Source: Erythrobacteraceae bacterium Alg239-R51
Lineage (GTDB): Bacteria; Pseudomonadota; Alphaproteobacteria; Sphingomonadales; Sphingomonadaceae
Length of the DNA stretch: 64,000 nt
Reading direction: 5' to 3'
NCBI GenBank assembly: GCA_947331495.1
Contig: CAMZOI010000001.1
Location: 1,426,001 to 1,490,000, forward strand
Part shown: positions 21,446-30,086 of the stretch, one piece after another
Position numbering within the stretch: position 1 is the stretch's first letter
Layout: every line of letters starts with the position of its first letter
Notes under the pieces: generated by a model
The model's database searches: none
The model's input: the letters and a program-made list of their open reading frames with translations, nothing else
What the model was told of the DNA's origin: nothing
Translations under genes and position numbers: made by a program

Positions 21446-22347
21446 CGTACCCGGCTCCGGCGCAGCCAGAGGATCGACCAGTCGCCCCTGACCAGACGCC
21501 GGGCGAGGCGGAAGCCTCGCGCCCGATAGGCGCGGCGCACGCGGGCCTCCTGCGTCTCGAGAAGTCCGGCCAGCAGGAGCGATCCGCCGGGTGACACCGA
21601 TGCGGCGAAATCGGATGCGAGTTCAACCAAGGGACCGGCGAGGATGTTGGCGATCAGCAGATCGTACGGCGCGCGTGCCTGCAGCAATTCGTCATTCATT
21701 CCGTCAGCGATGACCATGGTGAGAGCAGCCGGTCCCGCACCGATTTTTATTCCGTTCAACTCGCAATTCTCGCGTACGACGCCTCCGCAGACCGCATCGA
21801 TATCCGAAGCCGTGGTGGTCGCGCCGGGCCATAGATGCATGCCAGCCATGGCGAGCAGACCGGTTCCGGTTCCGATATCGGCCAGGTTGCGAACAACCAC
21901 CCCCTGGCTTTTCATCGTGTCGAGCATGGCAAGACAGCCTGCTGTCGTCTTGTGCTGTCCGGTTCCGAATGCCTGGCTTGCCGGAATGACGAAATCGACC
22001 ATCGTAGGATCGGCTTCGTGTTCGCGGGTACGCACATGGAACCGACCGGCACGGATCGGATCGACGCCTCTTTGGCTTTCCGTCACCCAGTCGCTGTCTG
22101 GTAGCCGCTCGATTGTGAAGGCGGGCGGCTTGCCTGCAAAAAGCCCCGCAACCCTTTTTACATCGGCGGAGGTGGGTTGGTGGTCGAGATAGACTTCGAC
22201 GGTCCAATCGTCGGGTAGATGATCGGCGACTTCCATTCCGGTGACGATCCATTCGGCAGGCCAGTCCGTTGCATCCTCGTGCGCGACCAAAGCTGCCGTC
22301 GCCACCGACTTGGAAACCTCGGCAAGGATTTTCCAGCTATCGGCCAT
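21442..22347 (-). CDS. prmA: Ribosomal protein L11 methyltransferase
   Basis: PrmA trimethylates ribosomal protein L11 using S-adenosylmethionine. The SAM motif is LADIGTGTGLLAMAG, and PASQAFGTGQHKTT before it is the PrmA signature, followed by DLLIANILAGPLV. The start is the ATG at 22347 (MADSWKILAEV). The frame stays open far upstream, but that part is antisense to the SDR gene and not coding. The protein is 301 residues. It follows the SDR gene after 14 bp. Confidence 0.94.
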   Translation of the reverse strand: MADSWKILAEVSKSVATAALVAHEDATDWPAEWIVTGMEVADHLPDDWTVEVYLDHQPTSADVKRVAGLFAGKPPAFTIERLPDSDWVTESQRGVDPIRAGRFHVRTREHEADPTMVDFVIPASQAFGTGQHKTTAGCLAMLDTMKSQGVVVRNLADIGTGTGLLAMAGMHLWPGATTTASDIDAVCGGVVRENCELNGIKIGAGPAALTMVIADGMNDELLQARAPYDLLIANILAGPLVELASDFAASVSPGGSLLLAGLLETQEARVRRAYRARGFRLARRLVRGDWSILWLRRSRVR

Positions 22348-22361
22348 CGCCGGACCATGAC

Positions 22362-23072
22362 CTAGCGAACATAGCTCGCCCCGTTTGCGTCCAGTGTCGC
22401 GCCGGTCATGCTCGGTGGAGCATCGAGGGCGCAGAACTCGATCAGTCTTGCGATTTCTTCCGGCTCCGCAACCCGGCCCAGGGGAATATCCGCCAGCAGG
22501 CCGGGTCCGCCCCGGCTGTCGAGATAATCGCCCGCCATCGCCGTATCGGTAAAGCCCGGCGTGATGGCGAAGCTGAGAATACCCTCGCTCGCATGTGCGC
22601 GCGCGATGCTTTTGTGCATGGCAAGCATACCGCCCTTGCTCGCCGCGTAATGCCAGTGCGCGGGCGAATCGCCGCGATGGCCGGCGCGGCTGGCCACATG
22701 GACGATCCTTCCGCCGACGCCTCTTTCCTGCCAGTGCCTGATGGCGAACCGGCTGAGCTGCGCCGCAGCGGTCAAATTGATCCGCATGGTGTCTTCCCAA
22801 GCATCGAGCCATTCGATGTCCGAGCGTTCGACCGGATTGGCATCGAACAGGCCGGCATTGTTGACCAGGACATCGAGTTCGCCGCCTGCGCGGGCGAGGG
22901 CTGCCTGCCACAATTCATGCGGAGCGCCGGGCTCTCGAAAGTCGGCAGGGACGGTATCGATCCGGTCGCTGCTCGTCGCCTGACCGACGGTTTTCGCTCC
23001 ACGCGCTTCGAGTGCGGCTTTCGCTGTGGCACCGATCCCGCGTGAGCTTCCGGTAAGAAGAATGCAAACCAT
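22362..23072 (-). CDS. Short-chain dehydrogenase/reductase
   Basis: This 236-residue SDR has TGSSRGIG near the N-terminus, NNAG (VLVNNAGLF), the catalytic Ser in VASRAG, YAASKGG, and ITPGFTDT. It is FabG-like in pattern. The substrate is unknown. It is the first gene of a three-gene minus-strand operon with prmA and the DUF2459 gene, and divergent from sdhC with about 110 bp between. Confidence 0.87.
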   Translation of the reverse strand: MVCILLTGSSRGIGATAKAALEARGAKTVGQATSSDRIDTVPADFREPGAPHELWQAALARAGGELDVLVNNAGLFDANPVERSDIEWLDAWEDTMRINLTAAAQLSRFAIRHWQERGVGGRIVHVASRAGHRGDSPAHWHYAASKGGMLAMHKSIARAHASEGILSFAITPGFTDTAMAGDYLDSRGGPGLLADIPLGRVAEPEEIARLIEFCALDAPPSMTGATLDANGASYVR

Positions 23073-23180
23073 GCATCACGCTATTCGAAAATTTGCGACG
23101 CTTGTCGACCCCGCGCGGCTTGTCACACCCGGCTACTTCGCTAAGGGAGAGCCTTCCATTTCCTCAATCGGACGAAAGAT

Positions 23181-23561
23181 ATGGCTGGACGCCCGATCGC
23201 CCCGCACTTGCAAATCTGGAAATGGGGCCCGCATATGCTGGCCTCGATCCTCCACCGTATAACTGGCGATGGACTCGCACTTGTCGGCCTTGGCGTGCTT
23301 TTATGGTGGCTTGGCGCAATGGCGAGCGGGCCGGATGCCTATCAGACCTTCACCGCAGTCATGGGATCGCCGATCGGTCTGGTCGTGCTGGTCGGCCTGT
23401 CCTGGGCGTTCTTCAGCCACATGATGACCGGCCTGCGCCATTTCGTCATGGATATCGGGGCGGGTTACGATCTCGACACGAACAAGACTTGGGCGATGGT
23501 GGCCCCGGTTCTCGGCATTCTTCTTGCGGTGGGCTTCTGGGCCCTCGTTCTTCTCAAGTGA
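23181..23561 (+). CDS. sdhC: Succinate dehydrogenase cytochrome b556 subunit
   Basis: This 126-residue membrane subunit has three hydrophobic segments. The family signature PHLQIWKWGPHMLASILHRI is near the N-terminus, and SHMMTGLRHFVMD contains the probable haem-ligand histidine. It anchors complex II and, with SdhD, forms the quinone site. First gene of sdhC-sdhD-sdhA; sdhD starts 9 bp after its stop. Confidence 0.95.
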   Translation: MAGRPIAPHLQIWKWGPHMLASILHRITGDGLALVGLGVLLWWLGAMASGPDAYQTFTAVMGSPIGLVVLVGLSWAFFSHMMTGLRHFVMDIGAGYDLDTNKTWAMVAPVLGILLAVGFWALVLLK

Positions 23562-23570
23562 GTTTCAGCC

Positions 23571-23957
23571 ATGGATAAAGGTACATCCGTCGGGCGCGTG
23601 CGCGGGCTCGGGTCGGCGCATGCAGGCGCGCATCACTGGCTGCAGCAACGCTTCACGGCCATGGGCAATCTTGTGCTCATGCTGTTCCTCGCGATCAGCC
23701 TCGCCCTGTTGCCCTCCTATGATTACGTCACCGTTACAGGCTGGGCCTCCCAGACCCTTCCGGCCACGGCGCTGGCGCTGCTGATCGTCAGCGTGTTTTG
23801 GCATGCACGGCTGGGCCTGCAGGTGCTGATCGAGGACTATGTCCACACATCCGGCAACAAGTTCGCACTTGTCGCTCTGCTCAATCTGGCGACCGTAGGC
23901 GGTGCGGTTTTCGGTCTTGTTTCGATTGCGCGTATTGCGCTGGGAGGAATTTCCTGA
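23571..23957 (+). CDS. sdhD: Succinate dehydrogenase hydrophobic membrane anchor subunit
   Basis: This 128-residue protein has three membrane segments and the SdhD pattern [17 protein letters not shown] and [17 protein letters not shown]; the latter holds conserved His and Asp-Tyr residues near haem and quinone. It pairs with SdhC in the membrane domain. The stop overlaps the sdhA start by one base (TGATG). Confidence 0.95.
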   Translation: MDKGTSVGRVRGLGSAHAGAHHWLQQRFTAMGNLVLMLFLAISLALLPSYDYVTVTGWASQTLPATALALLIVSVFWHARLGLQVLIEDYVHTSGNKFALVALLNLATVGGAVFGLVSIARIALGGIS

Positions 23958-25897
23958 TGGCATCCGGTTCGAAGGACACCTCGCCCCCGCACGGCGGACG
24001 CGACGATACGAACACGGGAAATGTGGGTGGCGACAACCAGTCTCCCACTACGGCACCCTCCACTCCCGGTTCTGCACCGGGAACTTCGCGCAAGAGCGGC
24101 AAAGCCTATCCGATAGTCGATCATACCTATGACGTCGTCGTGGTCGGTGCCGGCGGTTCGGGCCTACGCGCAACGATGGGTGCAGCCGAAAGTGGGCTGC
24201 GCACGGCTAACATCACCAAGGTCTTTCCGACGCGCTCGCACACGGTGGCGGCGCAGGGCGGTATCGCGGCAAGCCTAGGCAACAACACGCCCGATCACTG
24301 GTCGTGGCACATGTACGATACGGTCAAGGGATCGGACTGGCTCGGCGATCAGGATGCCATCGAATATCTTGTGCGCGAGGCACCGCAGGCGGTCTACGAA
24401 CTGGAACATGCCGGCGTACCGTTCAGCCGCAACAAGGACGGCACGATCTATCAGCGGCCCTTCGGCGGGCATATGCAGAACATGGGCGAAGGCCCACCCG
24501 TGCAGCGCACCTGCGCCGCGGCCGACCGTACCGGCCATGCGATGCTGCATGCGCTTTACCAGCAGAGCCTGAAATACGATGCGGATTTCTTCATCGAGTA
24601 TTTCGCGCTCGATCTGATCATGAACGGCGATACCTGCGTCGGCGTGATCGCGATGTGCCTCGACGACGGGACGATCCATCGTTTCCGCTCTAAGGCCGTG
24701 GTGCTGGCGACCGGAGGATATGGCCGCTGCTATTACACCGCCACTTCGGCCCATACCTGTACCGGAGACGGCGGCGGCATGGTGCTACGCGCAGGGCTGC
24801 CTATGCAGGACATGGAATTCGTCCAGTTCCATCCGACCGGTATCTACGGCGCGGGCGTGCTGATTACCGAAGGCGCACGGGGCGAGGGCGGATACCTCAC
24901 CAATTCCGAGGGCGAGCGTTTCATGGAACGCTATGCCCCTTCGGCTAAGGACCTCGCCAGTCGCGACGTCGTAAGCCGTTCCATGGCGCTCGAGATGCGC
25001 GAAGGGCGCGGGGTGGGGCCGGAAGGCGACCACATCTACCTCCACCTCGACCATATCGACCCGAAGATCCTCGCCGAGCGGCTTCCGGGCATTACCGAGA
25101 GCGGCAAGATCTTCGCCGGTGTCGACCTGACGCGCGAACCTTTGCCGGTAACGCCGACCGTGCATTACAACATGGGCGGCATTCCCTGTAACTACCACGG
25201 CGAAGTGGTGGCGGGCGATCGCTCCGATCCGGAAAAGGTCGTCCCCGGCCTGTTCGCGGTGGGGGAAGCGGCCTGTGTGTCGGTCCATGGCGCGAACCGT
25301 CTGGGCTCCAACTCGCTGATCGACCTCGTCGTGTTCGGCCGGGCCACCGGCCATCGGCTGAAGGAACTGATCACCCCCGGCACCAGTCATGACGAACTGC
25401 CCCAGGACAGCAGCGAGATGGCGCTTACCCGTCTGGACCATTTCCGTCACGCCGATGGCGGTTCGCCGACCGCGCAGATCCGGTCCGAGATGCAGAAGGC
25501 GATGACCCGGCACGCTGCCGTGTTCCGCGACAGTAAGCTGCTTTCCGAAGGGGTCGACGCGTTGAAGGCAGTCAACAAGCGGATGGAGGACATTCACGTT
25601 ACCGACCGCTCGTTGATCTGGAACAGCGATCTGGTCGAAACGCTGGAGCTCGACAATCTCATGGCGCAGGCCAACGTCACCATGGCGAGCGCGGAAAACC
25701 GCAAGGAAAGTCGCGGTGCCCATGCGCACGAGGACTATCCCGAGCGTGATGATGCCAACTGGATGAAACATACCATCGCCTGGTTCGAAGGCTGGGGCGG
25801 AAATGATGGCGGCGTGAAGATCGATTACCGTCCCGTGCACGAATATACGCTTACCGACGATATCGACTATATCGAGCCAAAGAAGCGGGTGTACTAA
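23957..25897 (+). CDS. sdhA: Succinate dehydrogenase flavoprotein subunit, with unusual N-terminal extension
   Basis: SdhA oxidises succinate to fumarate on covalently bound FAD. Visible are the dinucleotide motif [12 protein letters not shown], the FAD-linking [10 protein letters not shown], the active-site segments and [16 protein letters not shown]. The ATG at 23957 overlaps the sdhD stop and has GGAGG upstream. This start gives 646 residues, with about 45 low-complexity residues rich in Gly, Asp, Ser, Pro and Thr before the core ([14 protein letters not shown]). Such a tail is not usual for SdhA. The iron-sulphur subunit gene sdhB does not follow in this window. Confidence 0.96.
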   Translation: MASGSKDTSPPHGGRDDTNTGNVGGDNQSPTTAPSTPGSAPGTSRKSGKAYPIVDHTYDVVVVGAGGSGLRATMGAAESGLRTANITKVFPTRSHTVAAQGGIAASLGNNTPDHWSWHMYDTVKGSDWLGDQDAIEYLVREAPQAVYELEHAGVPFSRNKDGTIYQRPFGGHMQNMGEGPPVQRTCAAADRTGHAMLHALYQQSLKYDADFFIEYFALDLIMNGDTCVGVIAMCLDDGTIHRFRSKAVVLATGGYGRCYYTATSAHTCTGDGGGMVLRAGLPMQDMEFVQFHPTGIYGAGVLITEGARGEGGYLTNSEGERFMERYAPSAKDLASRDVVSRSMALEMREGRGVGPEGDHIYLHLDHIDPKILAERLPGITESGKIFAGVDLTREPLPVTPTVHYNMGGIPCNYHGEVVAGDRSDPEKVVPGLFAVGEAACVSVHGANRLGSNSLIDLVVFGRATGHRLKELITPGTSHDELPQDSSEMALTRLDHFRHADGGSPTAQIRSEMQKAMTRHAAVFRDSKLLSEGVDALKAVNKRMEDIHVTDRSLIWNSDLVETLELDNLMAQANVTMASAENRKESRGAHAHEDYPERDDANWMKHTIAWFEGWGGNDGGVKIDYRPVHEYTLTDDIDYIEPKKRVY

Positions 25898-25898
25898 A

Positions 25899-26759
25899 AT
25901 GAGAAGCCAGTGCGCGGTCTTGGCCGCACTGGCTCTCGCATCCTGTGTCACGCCGGGCGCGCTGCCTACCGATCTCGCTGCCAGTTCTTTCTACGCTAAA
26001 CATGTCGAGGCGAGGGGCATCCCGATCCTGGCATCTTCACTCGTCCCGGACGAAGCAATGCTGGCAGCCCGGGACATGGTGCGCGGGATGCTTGCTCACC
26101 GTCCCGAACTTGCCAGGTGGCTGGCCGCGAACGATTACCGCATCGCCATCATTGCCGCGGACGAGGCGCTGCTCGACTTGCCTGAAAACGCGCATTGGAC
26201 CAAGCCGTCGCGCGACGATCCGCGGCTGACACGGTGCGAGCGCAAGCATTACGATGCGCGGATCGGTGCGCTGACCGACCGGGAGTACTGGGACTATCGC
26301 GCGCGGGCCATAGGCGGCAAGCGCATGGCGGACGGTGCAGAGGACGTGCTCGGCCTACCGTCCAGCCGTTACTATGGCGAGACGATCTTCGTGCATGAGA
26401 TGGGACATCTGGTGCTCGATGCGGTGCAGGCGGTCGACCCGGCGCTCTACGCCAAGGTCGAAGCAGCCTATGCCAACGCACTGGCGAACGATCTCTGGCT
26501 TGACGAATACACCACCACCACGATCCAGGAATATTGGGCCGAGGGGACGCAGTTCTGGTTCAATTCGAACCGCGTTCAGGCGTTCGAAGGCCGCACCATC
26601 CTGAACCATACTGATCTCGCCGACTACGATCCGAAGCTCTACGCTGTCCTTCGCGAGGCCTATGGCGAGAGGCACAAGCTCGAAAGCGATCCTTTCTGGA
26701 TGAGCAGCGCGCGGATTCCGCCGGGCCCACTGCCGGAGAACACCGCAGAAGTGTGCTAG
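25899..26759 (+). CDS. Zincin-type lipoprotein of unknown function
   Basis: This 286-residue protein has a short signal peptide and the lipobox ALASC (Cys16). HEMGH (166-170) is a zinc-metalloprotease motif, and a Glu at ~215 (EYWAEGTQFW) is a plausible third ligand, as in gluzincins. I do not know a named family. It starts one base after the sdhA stop, in the position where sdhB might be expected, so it is probably expressed with complex II. A role in complex II is not implied by its sequence. The next gene is on the other strand. Confidence 0.72.
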   Translation: MRSQCAVLAALALASCVTPGALPTDLAASSFYAKHVEARGIPILASSLVPDEAMLAARDMVRGMLAHRPELARWLAANDYRIAIIAADEALLDLPENAHWTKPSRDDPRLTRCERKHYDARIGALTDREYWDYRARAIGGKRMADGAEDVLGLPSSRYYGETIFVHEMGHLVLDAVQAVDPALYAKVEAAYANALANDLWLDEYTTTTIQEYWAEGTQFWFNSNRVQAFEGRTILNHTDLADYDPKLYAVLREAYGERHKLESDPFWMSSARIPPGPLPENTAEVC

Positions 26760-26783
26760 AATGCTTCCGGGTCGCGATGCCGG

Positions 26784-27347
26784 TTAGATGACATCGGCGA
26801 TCAGACCGAACTCTTTCGCTTCTTCGCAAGTGACGTACCAGTTTTCCGGCGCGCGCCTGCGGACGGTTTCGAAATCGATCTTCGATCCCTCGACAATCGC
26901 CCGGAACCCTTCGTCCTCGATTTCTATCGAGTGTTCGATCTGGTGGAGAACCTGTTTCACCTTTGGCGGCAAACTGCGCAGCGGACCGTTCAGTTCGAGC
27001 GTCTTGTCGAGGCTGCGCTCGTGAATCATCAGGCGCGTGGCCTTGGTCAGGTAACGGTTGGCGATGGGAAAACCCGCCATGAACGTCGCTCCGGCGGAAT
27101 ATACCGCGACCTTGCCGACGAACAAAATTTCGCGCTCGTCGAACTCGCGCAGCAGCCGGACATCGTCGGCCATGGTACGGGCAATTTCGGGATCGCCGCC
27201 CAGCGTTGTAATCGCAATCGCCAGTGGTCCGTGCGAAGGTGCTTCGCACAGTTGGTCACGAAACACCTTGTACATCGCCTCGTCGACCAGTCCGATCAGA
27301 CGGATCTGCGGTTTGGCGATCAGCCCACGGCGGTCGGGCGGGATCAT
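26784..27347 (-). CDS. ClpP-like serine protease family protein
   Basis: This 187-residue protein has the ClpP/crotonase fold pattern. ITTLGGDPEIARTMAD resembles the ClpP stretch that contacts the substrate. VYSAGATFMAG carries the nucleophile Ser (84) and LMIHERS the His (109). It is close to ClpP in size but diverged. It is not next to clpX, so it is probably a paralogue with its own role rather than the main ClpP. It is convergent with the zincin lipoprotein gene and 9 bp from the gene upstream. Confidence 0.75.
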   Translation of the reverse strand: MIPPDRRGLIAKPQIRLIGLVDEAMYKVFRDQLCEAPSHGPLAIAITTLGGDPEIARTMADDVRLLREFDEREILFVGKVAVYSAGATFMAGFPIANRYLTKATRLMIHERSLDKTLELNGPLRSLPPKVKQVLHQIEHSIEIEDEGFRAIVEGSKIDFETVRRRAPENWYVTCEEAKEFGLIADVI

Positions 27348-27356
27348 CCCGATCGC

Positions 27357-27815
27357 TCAGATCACGCGGCCCGGACCAGGTACGTGATGGCGTGCGATCC
27401 ACCATCCCAGCACCGCGCCGAATACCAGATGCGCGACAATGGTAATCCATCCGCGCGCCATTTCGAACCATGGGAACACTGCTGTCATCCCGTAGAAATT
27501 AACCAGGTAGACAATCAGGCCGAAGACCGCGCCCACAAGGACCAGAGCGCCAGTCGAACTGGCGACGCGTGGCGCCACGAGAGCGAAGATTACGCCGAGC
27601 ACGGCGGACAGTATGAAATGAACGACCATCCCGGCGATGAAGATGCCAGGCTCAAACGTCGCGGGCGGGGGGAGGACCCCCTCACCCATGGCGATCGCAG
27701 CCATCATTCTCGGAGGCCCGAAAGCGCTGCCGCCGCCTACGGTGGGCACCAGGATCATCTCTACGATTACGAAAACCAGTCCTGCCACGAGGCCGCCGAT
27801 GATACCGTCTTTCAT
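27357..27815 (-). CDS. Small integral membrane protein of unknown function
   Basis: This 152-residue protein has four probable membrane segments (DGIIGGLVAGLVFVIVEMIL; IAGMVVHFILSAVLGVIFAL; GALVLVGAVFGLIVYLVNFY; TIVAHLVFGAVLGWWIA). I use the ATG before KDGIIGG because GAGGAG lies just upstream; an earlier ATG would add 15 polar residues. No named family. It precedes the ClpP-like gene on the same strand (9 bp apart) and is divergent from the blaI-like regulator gene. Confidence 0.7.
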   Translation of the reverse strand: MKDGIIGGLVAGLVFVIVEMILVPTVGGGSAFGPPRMMAAIAMGEGVLPPPATFEPGIFIAGMVVHFILSAVLGVIFALVAPRVASSTGALVLVGAVFGLIVYLVNFYGMTAVFPWFEMARGWITIVAHLVFGAVLGWWIARHHVPGPGRVI

Positions 27816-27917
27816 GTTGCTCTCCTCAACCGCAAAAGGGGCGTGTCTCGGCGCCCGCATCGCAATCTCAACGCGAACCGCGCTGAATAGTTCATCGGGA
27901 ACTTCGTGTTTACAAAC

Positions 27918-27934
27918 GTAGACGAATCGTCTAC
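27918..27934. promoter_or_regulatory. BlaI/MecI-type operator candidate
   Basis: GTAGACGA-A-TCGTCTAC is a perfect 8-bp inverted repeat 43 bp before the blaI-like start, in an otherwise AT-richer region (TTTACAAACG... CATACGTAGTCATAAC). BlaI-family repressors bind palindromes containing TACA/TGTA-type half sites, and GTAGAC/GTCTAC fits that style. It may also control the divergent membrane-protein gene. Confidence 0.6.
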
Positions 27935-27976
27935 ATACGTAGTCATAACGGAAAGCCAGCCGAGGCAGACACTATC

Positions 27977-28363
27977 ATGGCGCGACAAGACAACGCCGGC
28001 GACCGAATCAGCGAAGCCGAACATGCAGTGATGGAAGCGCTTTGGGAACGCAGCCCGCTTTCCGCCGCCGAGGTTTGCGACAGGGTCTGTGCGGAGCGGG
28101 ACTGGTCGATGCCGACCGTCAAGACCCTGCTAAGCCGCCTCGTCGCCAAGGAGGCGGTCGGGACGAAGCCGCACGGTCGCAAGTTTCTCTACCGCCCGTT
28201 GATCGAGCGCTCGGATTATGTCGGCGGCGAATCACGCCGTCTGGTCGATCGCCTTTTCGGCGGCCGCGCCGCGCCCCTTTTCGCGCATCTGGCACAGGAA
28301 GAAGCGCTGACCGATGACGATCTGGCGGAAATCGAGGCACTCTTGAGGGAGATGCGCAGATGA
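27977..28363 (+). CDS. BlaI/MecI/CopY-family transcriptional repressor
   Basis: This 128-residue winged-helix repressor has the family pattern ISEAEHAVMEALWERSPLSA and MPTVKTLLSRLVAKEAVG, then RKFLYRPLIERSDY. BlaI repressors leave DNA when cleaved after a membrane partner senses a signal. The last 4 bp overlap the downstream M56 peptidase gene (ATGA), the normal blaI-blaR layout. A palindrome 43 bp upstream is the likely operator, so the pair is probably autoregulated. The signal is unknown; no beta-lactamase gene is adjacent. Confidence 0.9.
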   Translation: MARQDNAGDRISEAEHAVMEALWERSPLSAAEVCDRVCAERDWSMPTVKTLLSRLVAKEAVGTKPHGRKFLYRPLIERSDYVGGESRRLVDRLFGGRAAPLFAHLAQEEALTDDDLAEIEALLREMRR

Positions 28364-30036
28364 TCGAACTGCTCCGTGAATCCTGGGACTGGTTCCTGTT
28401 CGATACCTTGCTGTGGACCGGCGCGCTGATCGCGTTCGTCCTGATCCTGCGGCGGCCGGTCGCGCGCTATTTCGGTTCGGGCGCAGCTTATGCGTTATGG
28501 TTCCTGCCACTCGCGCGCATGGCTTTTCCGCCGGTCATACTGCCTGCCTGGATGAGAGCGACCAATCCGGTCGAACGAAGCGCACTTGTCGAGACCACCC
28601 CGACGATGACCAGCGCGGCCGATACAGCGACGGCCCTGCCCGTCGTCGCGACCGTTTCGCCGCAGCTGGCGAGCGGGTTCGATGTCGCGACACCGCTGGC
28701 GATCGTCTGGTTGCTCGGCGCGGCGATTTTCCTCGGCCGGCGCTTCTGGCTGTACGGATCGCTGCGCAAGCAATTGCTGGCCAAGGCCAGGCCGGTAGGC
28801 GAAGCCGGGTCGATAAGGCTTGTGGAAACGCCAGCCATTTCCGGACCGATGGCGTTCGGCGTGTTCGACAAGGTCGTGGCGCTCCCCGAAGGGTTCATTG
28901 CCAGCCGCAACCGCCAGGCGCGCGATCTCGCGATCGAGCACGAACTCGCCCATCATCGCGGGCACGATCTGCTGGTCAATATTCTGGTCCAGCCTCTGTT
29001 CGCCGCACACTGGTTCAATCCGCTCGGCTGGATCGGATGGACGGCGCTTCGCCGCGACCAGGAGGCGGCGTGCGATGCACGAGTGGTCGCCGCCCGCCCG
29101 CGCGAGGAACGCGCCGCCTATGCGAATATTATCGCCGATTTCGCTCGCCGTCCGAATGTCGCGCCGCGCCTCGCGCTGGCTGCACCGATGGCCTGCCCGG
29201 TTCTGGGGGACAAGTCGATAATCCATCGTTTGAGGAGTTTATCCATGTCCGATATTTCATCGCGCCGCCGCTGGGCAGGGCGCACCGGCATTGCTGCGGC
29301 CATGTTCGCGCTGCCACTGACCGCATCGGTCTGCTATTCGCAGGCATCTGCAGCGCCTGAGCCGCCGGCTTTTCCGACCGCTCCGGAAGCGCCTTCTGCA
29401 CCTGGCCCCGTTGTGCCTGACGCACCGCCAGCGCCACCGCTTCCGCCCGAGGTTCCCGCGACCGATCACGCGCGTGCTATGGCCCATGCCGAAAACGCCC
29501 TTGAACGCGGTGAAGAAGAAATGGAACGAGCAGAGCATGCGTTTGAGAAAACCGAGCACAGGAAGGTCACGAGGAACCGGGTCGTCCGGCTCAACGGCGA
29601 GAACTGGAATGCGCTTTCTCCGGAAGAGCGCGATGAACTCAAGGCCGAACTGAGGGAATTGCGCGCGGAAATATCTGAGGACGGCGAACTTCACCGGGAA
29701 CTTGAGGAGCTGCGCCGCGAGTTGGGCGAGAATGGCGAGATGCGTCGTGAAATCGAAGTTGCTGTTGCAGAGGCAGTAGGCGCCCGCGCGGTTGCGTTGG
29801 CCAGTGCGCCTCGTGTGGTGATGAAATGCAAGGACAAGACGAACTACATAAGGACCGAACAGGATGCGCACGGCCGCATGACCATGTTCGTGTGCGAGGC
29901 AAATGCCGAAAAGCTTGCGCTGAACGCCTTGCGTAGCGCGCGGACCGCCATCGGGTCCGAACGCAATCTGACCGGATCGCAGCGAGCCGAAGCCCTGCGG
30001 TCCATCGATGAAGAAATCGCCAGCCTGAAGAACTGA
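28360..30036 (+). CDS. BlaR1/MecR1-type M56 membrane metallopeptidase without penicillin sensor
   Basis: This 558-residue protein starts with membrane segments (~10-30, 44-62, 108-128) and has the M56 zinc motif HELAHH (194-199). A further hydrophobic stretch is at ~310-330, followed by a Pro/Ala-rich linker and a long charged helical region (~370-480). The C-terminal penicillin-binding domain of classical BlaR1 is absent, so it probably senses another envelope signal through the coiled-coil part. It would cleave or trigger loss of the BlaI-like repressor encoded just upstream. A perfect terminator follows. Confidence 0.85.
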   Translation: MIELLRESWDWFLFDTLLWTGALIAFVLILRRPVARYFGSGAAYALWFLPLARMAFPPVILPAWMRATNPVERSALVETTPTMTSAADTATALPVVATVSPQLASGFDVATPLAIVWLLGAAIFLGRRFWLYGSLRKQLLAKARPVGEAGSIRLVETPAISGPMAFGVFDKVVALPEGFIASRNRQARDLAIEHELAHHRGHDLLVNILVQPLFAAHWFNPLGWIGWTALRRDQEAACDARVVAARPREERAAYANIIADFARRPNVAPRLALAAPMACPVLGDKSIIHRLRSLSMSDISSRRRWAGRTGIAAAMFALPLTASVCYSQASAAPEPPAFPTAPEAPSAPGPVVPDAPPAPPLPPEVPATDHARAMAHAENALERGEEEMERAEHAFEKTEHRKVTRNRVVRLNGENWNALSPEERDELKAELRELRAEISEDGELHRELEELRRELGENGEMRREIEVAVAEAVGARAVALASAPRVVMKCKDKTNYIRTEQDAHGRMTMFVCEANAEKLALNALRSARTAIGSERNLTGSQRAEALRSIDEEIASLKN

Positions 30037-30048
30037 CGCAATGCATTG

Positions 30049-30079
30049 AAAGGGCGCGACCGGGCGGTCGCGCCCTTGC
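30049..30079. terminator. Intrinsic terminator, possibly bidirectional
   Basis: GGGCGCGACC-GGGC-GGTCGCGCCC is a perfect 10-bp stem with a 4-base loop (30052-30075), with TGAAA before it and TTGC after. It lies between the convergent blaR1-like and zinc-peptidase genes and could serve both. Confidence 0.8.
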
Positions 30080-30086
30080 AAGAGTA

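Noticed and set aside
22348-22911. N-terminal extension of prmA
   Set aside because: The extension is antisense or out of frame within the upstream SDR gene. MADSWKILAEV is the natural start.
23798-23956. Longer version of sdhA starting inside sdhD
   Set aside because: The added residues are an out-of-frame reading of sdhD; the start at 23957 has a GGAGG site and overlaps the sdhD stop.
27977-30036. Classical beta-lactam resistance operon
   Set aside because: The sensor protein lacks the penicillin-binding domain and no beta-lactamase gene is adjacent.
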